Below are positions 5,880-9,417 of a DNA stretch of 9,417 bases, piece after piece. The notes beneath the pieces were generated by a model that saw nothing but the letters and a program-made list of their open reading frames with translations, made no database searches and had not been told where the DNA came from. The position numbers were made by a program, and so were the translations under genes. Positions within the stretch are counted from its first letter, which is position 1. Every line of letters begins with the position of its first letter. This DNA comes from an uncultured bacterium. Its GTDB lineage: Bacteria > Bacillota > Clostridia > Oscillospirales > Oscillospiraceae. The stretch covers positions 1 to 9,417 of the forward strand of contig CASECK010000097.1 of the NCBI GenBank assembly GCA_949286295.1, given 5' to 3'.

Positions 5880-8159
5880 ATGGATGTGAGAGAGACGCTG
5901 GCCGCCCTGGCCGGGGAGCGGTTTGGCCGGCCCCTGGACCAGTGCAGCGACCGGCAGCTGTATGAGCTTCTGCTGCTCCTGTGCGCCCGGCTGGCCCGGG
6001 AGCGGCCCGCCCCGGCGGGGGAGCGGAAGCTCTATTACTTCTCCGCGGAGTTTCTGGTGGGCAAGCTGCTGTCCAACAACCTGCTGGCCCTTGGCCTGTA
6101 CGGGCAGGTCAGCCAGCTGCTGGAGCAGATGGGCCGGGACCTGGGGCGGGTGGAGTCCATGGAGCCGGAGCCCTCCCTGGGCAACGGCGGGCTGGGGCGG
6201 CTGGCCGCCTGCTTTCTGGACTCCCTGGCCGCCCTGGGCCTGCCCGGAGACGGAGTGGGGCTCAACTACCACTATGGGCTGTTCCGCCAGGTGTTCCGGG
6301 AGGGCCGCCAGACCGAAGAGCCCGACCCCTGGATGGAACCGGACAGCTGGCTTATCCCCACGGGACTGCGTTTTCCCGTCCCCTTTGGGGGCTTTACCCT
6401 CCAGGCGGTGATGTACGACATCGCCATCCCCGGAGCGGGCAGCGGCGTGGCCAACCGGCTGCACCTGTTCGACGTGGAGCGGCCCGCCCGGCGGCCCTGG
6501 GTGGGAATTGACTTTGACAAGGGGGATATCCCCCACTGCCTGACCAGCTTTCTCTACCCCGACGACAGCGACGGGGCGGGACGGCTGCTGCGGGGGTATC
6601 AGGAGTATTTCCTGGCCAGCGCCGGGGCGCAGCTGATTTTGACGCAGTTGGAGCAGCGGGGCTTCCAGCCCGGCCAGCTGGCCAGCCACGTGGCCGTCCA
6701 GATTAACGACACCCACCCCTCCCTGGTCATCCCCGAGCTCATCCGCCTGCTGGTGGAGCGGGGGCTGTCCATCAACCTGGCCATCGACCAGGTCCGGCGG
6801 ACCTGCGCCTACACCAACCACACCATTCTGGCCGAGGCGCTGGAGACCTGGCCCCTGGCCTCCCTGCGCACGGTGGCCCCCCGGCTGATTCCAGTGCTGC
6901 TGGAGCTGGACCGCCGGGTGAAGGAGGCCTGCCCCGACCCCCGGGTGCACATCATCGACCCCCAGGAGCGGGTCCATATGGCCCATATGGATATCCACTA
7001 CGGCTGTTCCGTCAACGGGGTGGCCGCCCTGCACACGGAAATTTTGAAGCACTCGGAGCTGAAGCCCTTCTACGGCCTCTACCCCCAGCGCTTTCACAAC
7101 AAGACCAACGGCGTCACCTTCCGCCGGTGGCTGGAGGTGTGCAACCGGCCGCTGGCCGCCCTCATCGACAGCTGCATCGGCCCGGATTGGCGCCGGGACG
7201 CGGGGCGGCTGGAGGGGCTGATGGCCTTTGCCGGGGACAGCCAGGTGCTGGAGCGGCTGCTGGCGGTGAAGCAGGAGCAGAAGGACCGCCTGTGCCGGCT
7301 GTTCCTGGCCAGCCAGGGGGTAGAGCTGGACCGGATGTCGGTCTTTGACGTGCAGGTGAAGCGCCTGCATGAGTACAAGCGCCAGCAGATGAACGCCCTG
7401 TATGTCATTCACAAGTATCTGGAGATTCGGGACGGAGTGCTGCCGGAGCGGCCGGTCACCGTCCTCTTCGGGGCCAAGGCGGCCCCCGCCTATGTGATGG
7501 CCAAGCACATCATCCACCTGATTTTGTGCCTGCGCCGGCTCATCGAGGACGACCCCCGGGTCCGGCCCTGGCTGCGGGTGGCCATGGTGGAGAACTATGA
7601 CGTCACCTGGGCTGAGCGCCTGATTCCCGCCTGCGACATCTCTGAGCAGATATCCCTGGCCTCCAAAGAGGCCAGCGGCACCGGCAACATGAAGTTTATG
7701 GCCAACGGCGCGGTGACCCTGGGCACCCTGGACGGGGCCAACGTGGAGATTGCCCAGCTGGTGGGGCCGGAGAACATCTATACCTTCGGCGCCACCAGCG
7801 ATCAGGTCCTGGCCCTGTACCGGGGCGGCCAGCCGGACGGCCGCGGCTATTGCCCCCTGGAGTTCTACCACCGCCCGGCGGTGGAGCGGCTGGTGGACTT
7901 CCTGGTGTCCCCGGAGCTGCTGCGGGTGGGCGACCCGGCGGCGCTGAGCGCCCTGTGGCGGGACATGAAGGGGAAGGACTGGTTCATGGCCCTGCTGGAT
8001 GTGGAGGACTACATCGCCGCCCGGGACCGCTGCCTGCGGGACTATGGCGACCGCCGGGCCTGGGCCGGAAAGATGCTGGTCAACATCGCCAAATCCGGCT
8101 ACTTCTCCTCTGACCGCACCATCCGCCAGTATAACGAGGACGTCTGGCATCTGACCTGA
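5880..8159 (+). CDS. glgP: Glycogen/maltodextrin phosphorylase (GT35)
   Basis: PLP-dependent cytosolic enzyme that releases glucose-1-phosphate from the non-reducing ends of alpha-1,4-glucans. At 759 residues it is somewhat shorter than the usual 790-830, with a compact N-terminus. Visible landmarks in order: YYFSAEFLVGKLLSNNL (52-68), EPEPSLGNGGLGRLAACFLDS (95-115), LYPDDSD (225-231), VAVQINDTHPSLVIPEL (271-287), YTNHTILAEALE (311-322), KTNGVTFRRWL (408-418), VFDVQVKRLHEYKRQ (488-502) and the PLP segment KEASGTGNMKFMANGA (596-611), with K605 as the Schiff-base lysine. The start at ATG 5880 has AAAGGAG (5863-5869) ten bases upstream, inside the end of malQ. One base separates it from the malQ stop, so translational coupling is likely. 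Sequence alone does not separate glycogen- from maltodextrin-preferring enzymes; the pairing with malQ fits either. No glycogen synthesis gene is in the window. Confidence 0.96.
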   Translation: MDVRETLAALAGERFGRPLDQCSDRQLYELLLLLCARLARERPAPAGERKLYYFSAEFLVGKLLSNNLLALGLYGQVSQLLEQMGRDLGRVESMEPEPSLGNGGLGRLAACFLDSLAALGLPGDGVGLNYHYGLFRQVFREGRQTEEPDPWMEPDSWLIPTGLRFPVPFGGFTLQAVMYDIAIPGAGSGVANRLHLFDVERPARRPWVGIDFDKGDIPHCLTSFLYPDDSDGAGRLLRGYQEYFLASAGAQLILTQLEQRGFQPGQLASHVAVQINDTHPSLVIPELIRLLVERGLSINLAIDQVRRTCAYTNHTILAEALETWPLASLRTVAPRLIPVLLELDRRVKEACPDPRVHIIDPQERVHMAHMDIHYGCSVNGVAALHTEILKHSELKPFYGLYPQRFHNKTNGVTFRRWLEVCNRPLAALIDSCIGPDWRRDAGRLEGLMAFAGDSQVLERLLAVKQEQKDRLCRLFLASQGVELDRMSVFDVQVKRLHEYKRQQMNALYVIHKYLEIRDGVLPERPVTVLFGAKAAPAYVMAKHIIHLILCLRRLIEDDPRVRPWLRVAMVENYDVTWAERLIPACDISEQISLASKEASGTGNMKFMANGAVTLGTLDGANVEIAQLVGPENIYTFGATSDQVLALYRGGQPDGRGYCPLEFYHRPAVERLVDFLVSPELLRVGDPAALSALWRDMKGKDWFMALLDVEDYIAARDRCLRDYGDRRAWAGKMLVNIAKSGYFSSDRTIRQYNEDVWHLT

Positions 8160-8374
8160 GCCCTCCCAGCCGGTGTGAAAAAAGCCCGCCGGGGGAACGG
8201 AGAGGGGAAGGCCTATGGGACGCCCGAATCGCGCCGGAGACCCTGGGGGTGGAGGCCATGGAGAGCACATTCACACTGCCGCCACGGCGGGGACAATCGA
8301 AGGCGCGCGCTTTCTCTCCCATTCCGCGGCAAAGGCCCGTTGACGGTTCCCCGGAACGGCTGGGAAAGAACAAC
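8160..8374. other. Gene-free stretch between glgP and its terminator
   Basis: About 215 bases without a credible gene, apparently the 3' untranslated region of the malQ-glgP transcript. It contains small hairpin-forming elements: CCGCC-AC-GGCGG (8279-8290) and GTTCC-CC-GGAAC (8346-8357). An 82-codon open frame begins at 8175 but has no ribosome binding site, is very rich in Arg and Gly, and runs through the terminator. A structured 3' UTR, a small RNA or a decayed gene are all possible, and nothing in the sequence decides among them. Confidence 0.4.
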
Positions 8375-8409
8375 AAACCGCCCCGGCCTCCCGGCCGGGG
8401 CGGTTTTTT
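8375..8409 (+). terminator. Rho-independent terminator of malQ-glgP
   Basis: CCGCCCCGGCC (8378-8388), loop TCCC, GGCCGGGGCGG (8393-8403), then six T residues (8404-8409). The A run before the stem (8375-8377) can extend pairing to 14 bp. It is the strongest terminator in the window and separates the glucan operon from the ABC-F gene. Confidence 0.92.
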
Positions 8410-8413
8410 GTGA

Positions 8414-8432
8414 ACTTTTCTGAAAGAAAAGT
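8414..8432. repeat. AT-rich inverted repeat upstream of the ABC-F gene
   Basis: The arms ACTTTTCT (8414-8421) and AGAAAAGT (8425-8432) flank GAA. It lies just after the terminator and about 22 bases upstream of the extended -10 at 8454, so it covers the region where a -35 or upstream element would be. It could be an operator or an incidental AT-rich upstream element. Confidence 0.4.
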
Positions 8433-8453
8433 CTATCTTTTTCCCGGTGCCTA

Positions 8454-8462
8454 TGGTAAGAT
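8454..8462 (+). promoter_or_regulatory. Possible extended -10 promoter for the ABC-F gene
   Basis: TG-G-TAAGAT (8454-8462) matches an extended -10 element with two mismatches in the hexamer. No good -35 lies at 16-18 bases. Transcription would begin near 8469, leaving a leader of about 45 bases. No attenuator or leader peptide of the type seen before antibiotic-induced ABC-F genes is apparent. Confidence 0.4.
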
Positions 8463-8512
8463 GAACCCCGTATGAATTTGAGCCTATCTTGAAAAGGAGC
8501 GGAAGGCAAGCT

Positions 8513-9417
8513 ATGATCACCGTCACCGACCTGAGCCTCAATTACAGCGGCACCCCGCTGTTTTCCCACGTGGACCTGCAGTTCCTGCGGGGCAACTGCT
8601 ACGGAATCATCGGCGCCAACGGCGCGGGCAAGTCCACCTTTCTGAAGATTCTCTCCGGGCAGCTGGACTCCACCTCCGGCCAGGTATCCATCCTGCCCAA
8701 CATCCGGATGTCCGTGCTCAAGCAGGACCAGAACGCCTATGACGCCTACTGCGTGATGGACACGGTTATCATGGGCAACCAGCGCCTGTACGACATCGGC
8801 AAGCAGAAGGAGGCCCTCTACGCCAAGGAGGAGATGACCGACGAGGACGGGATGCTGGCCTGCCAGCTGGAGGAGGAGTACGCCGAGCTGGGGGGCTGGG
8901 AGGCCGAGTCCGACGCCAGCCGCATCCTCCAGGGGCTGGGAATTGGCACGGAGCTTCATTTCAGCGATATGGCCACCCTGGACGCCCGGCTGAAGGTGAA
9001 GGTGCTGCTGGCCCAGGCCCTGTTTGGCAATCCCGACCTGCTGATGATGGACGAGCCCACCAACAACCTGGACATCGACGCGGTAAACTGGCTGGAGGAC
9101 TTCCTGCTGGACTTTGAGGGCACCGTCATCGTGGTGTCCCACGACCGGCACTTCCTGAACACCGTGTGCACCCACATCGTGGACATCGACTACGGCAAAA
9201 TTAAGATGTACGTAGGCAACTACGACTTCTGGTACGAGTCCTCCCAGCTGGTGCAGCAGCTCATCAAAAACCAGAACAAGCGCAACGAGGAGAAGATTCG
9301 CGAGCTGCAGGACTTCATCTCCCGCTTCTCCGCCAACAAGTCCAAGAGCAAGCAGGCCACCGCCCGGCGCAAGCTGCTGGACAAGCTGACGGTGGAGGAG
9401 ATGCCCGCCTCCTCCCG
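8513..9417 (+). CDS. YbiT-like ABC-F ATPase, 3' end cut by the window
   Basis: Soluble ribosome-associated ATPase of the ABC-F family. The first 301 codons are present out of an expected 520-540, so the second ATPase domain is missing here. ATG 8513 has GGAAGG six bases and AAGGAG 13 bases upstream. Walker A is GANGAGKST (34-42). Walker B with the D-loop is LLMMDEPTNNLD (176-187), carrying E181. The switch histidine is H210 in VVSHDRHFL. The signature loop reads LDARLK (156-161) instead of LSGGQ, which fits the atypical first signature of this subgroup. After YVGNYDFWYESSQ (233-245) begins the charged interdomain linker (about 246-301), rich in Lys, Arg and Gln, which in ABC-F proteins enters the ribosomal E site towards the P-site tRNA. 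The long acidic arm region around 100-130 is also typical. A translation-factor role is more likely than antibiotic resistance. Confidence 0.93.
   Translation, partial: MITVTDLSLNYSGTPLFSHVDLQFLRGNCYGIIGANGAGKSTFLKILSGQLDSTSGQVSILPNIRMSVLKQDQNAYDAYCVMDTVIMGNQRLYDIGKQKEALYAKEEMTDEDGMLACQLEEEYAELGGWEAESDASRILQGLGIGTELHFSDMATLDARLKVKVLLAQALFGNPDLLMMDEPTNNLDIDAVNWLEDFLLDFEGTVIVVSHDRHFLNTVCTHIVDIDYGKIKMYVGNYDFWYESSQLVQQLIKNQNKRNEEKIRELQDFISRFSANKSKSKQATARRKLLDKLTVEEMPASS

Noticed and set aside
4328..5881. A 517-codon open frame on the minus strand opposite malQ
   Set aside because: Low-complexity Pro/Gly/Gln/Leu-rich translation, no ribosome binding site, entirely antisense to a complete amylomaltase gene.
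5400..8270. A 956-codon open frame on the minus strand opposite glgP and the end of malQ
   Set aside because: It is an antisense shadow caused by GC-rich third positions. Its translation is dominated by Gly, Pro, Gln, His and Val with no family motif, and the plus-strand genes here have complete catalytic motifs.
8175..8423. An 82-codon plus-strand open frame after glgP
   Set aside because: No Shine-Dalgarno sequence, Arg/Gly/Pro-rich composition without recognisable fold, and it reads through the terminator hairpin and T tract.
8213..9175. A 320-codon minus-strand open frame across the glgP terminator and the ABC-F gene
   Set aside because: It runs through a strong terminator and lies antisense to a clear ABC-F gene with Walker A, Walker B and switch motifs.
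8513..9417. Antibiotic-resistance ABC-F protein
   Set aside because: The N-terminal sequence and signature loop resemble the YbiT-like housekeeping group, and there is no leader peptide or attenuator upstream.

Overview
The window is a GC-rich stretch of bacterial chromosome. Third codon positions are almost all G or C, but the promoters are AT-rich and look like sigma-A sites. Shine-Dalgarno sequences are strong (AGGAGG, GAGGAGG), and the best-recognised proteins resemble those of Clostridia. I infer a GC-rich gut Firmicute of the Oscillospiraceae type (Flavonifractor/Lawsonibacter/Oscillibacter-like). That rests on sequence style and remembered family resemblance, not a database match.

Layout. 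(1) Positions 1-1207, minus: an FAD-dependent dehydrogenase whose 3' end lies outside the window, with an extended -10 promoter. (2) Positions 1315-1837, minus: a small two-helix membrane protein with a C-terminal zinc ribbon, carrying its own promoter, 5'-leader dyad and terminator. (3) Positions 1876-2506, plus: a dCMP deaminase-type cytidylate deaminase transcribed divergently from (2), ending at a strong 15-bp terminator hairpin that it shares with the convergent unit. (4) Positions 2537-4264, minus: a two-gene unit of a class-I glutamine-amidotransferase-like peptidase (C26, PuuD-like) followed by a secreted VanY/LdcB-type carboxypeptidase (M15B). (5) Positions 4277-8409, plus: a malQ-glgP operon for breaking down alpha-1,4-glucans, divergent from (4). 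The intervening region is rich in palindromes. (6) Positions 8414-9417, plus: the first 301 codons of a YbiT-like ABC-F ATPase.

How they work together. MalQ disproportionates short maltodextrins into longer chains, and the GT35 phosphorylase then releases glucose-1-phosphate. The two genes are separated by one base, so coordinated translation is likely. The C26 and M15B enzymes could both act on peptides from peptidoglycan, since one family cleaves gamma-glutamyl amide bonds and the other removes terminal D-alanine. That pairing is an inference. The remaining genes are single-gene units with housekeeping-like roles.

I found no mobile element, CRISPR array, tRNA, rRNA, phage gene or toxin-antitoxin pair, and no convincing undescribed system. 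The points most worth a second look are the regulatory architecture (three gene-flanking dyads with single-base centres, and stacked palindromes upstream of malQ), a ferredoxin-spaced cysteine cluster in the FAD dehydrogenase, and the C26-M15B pairing.
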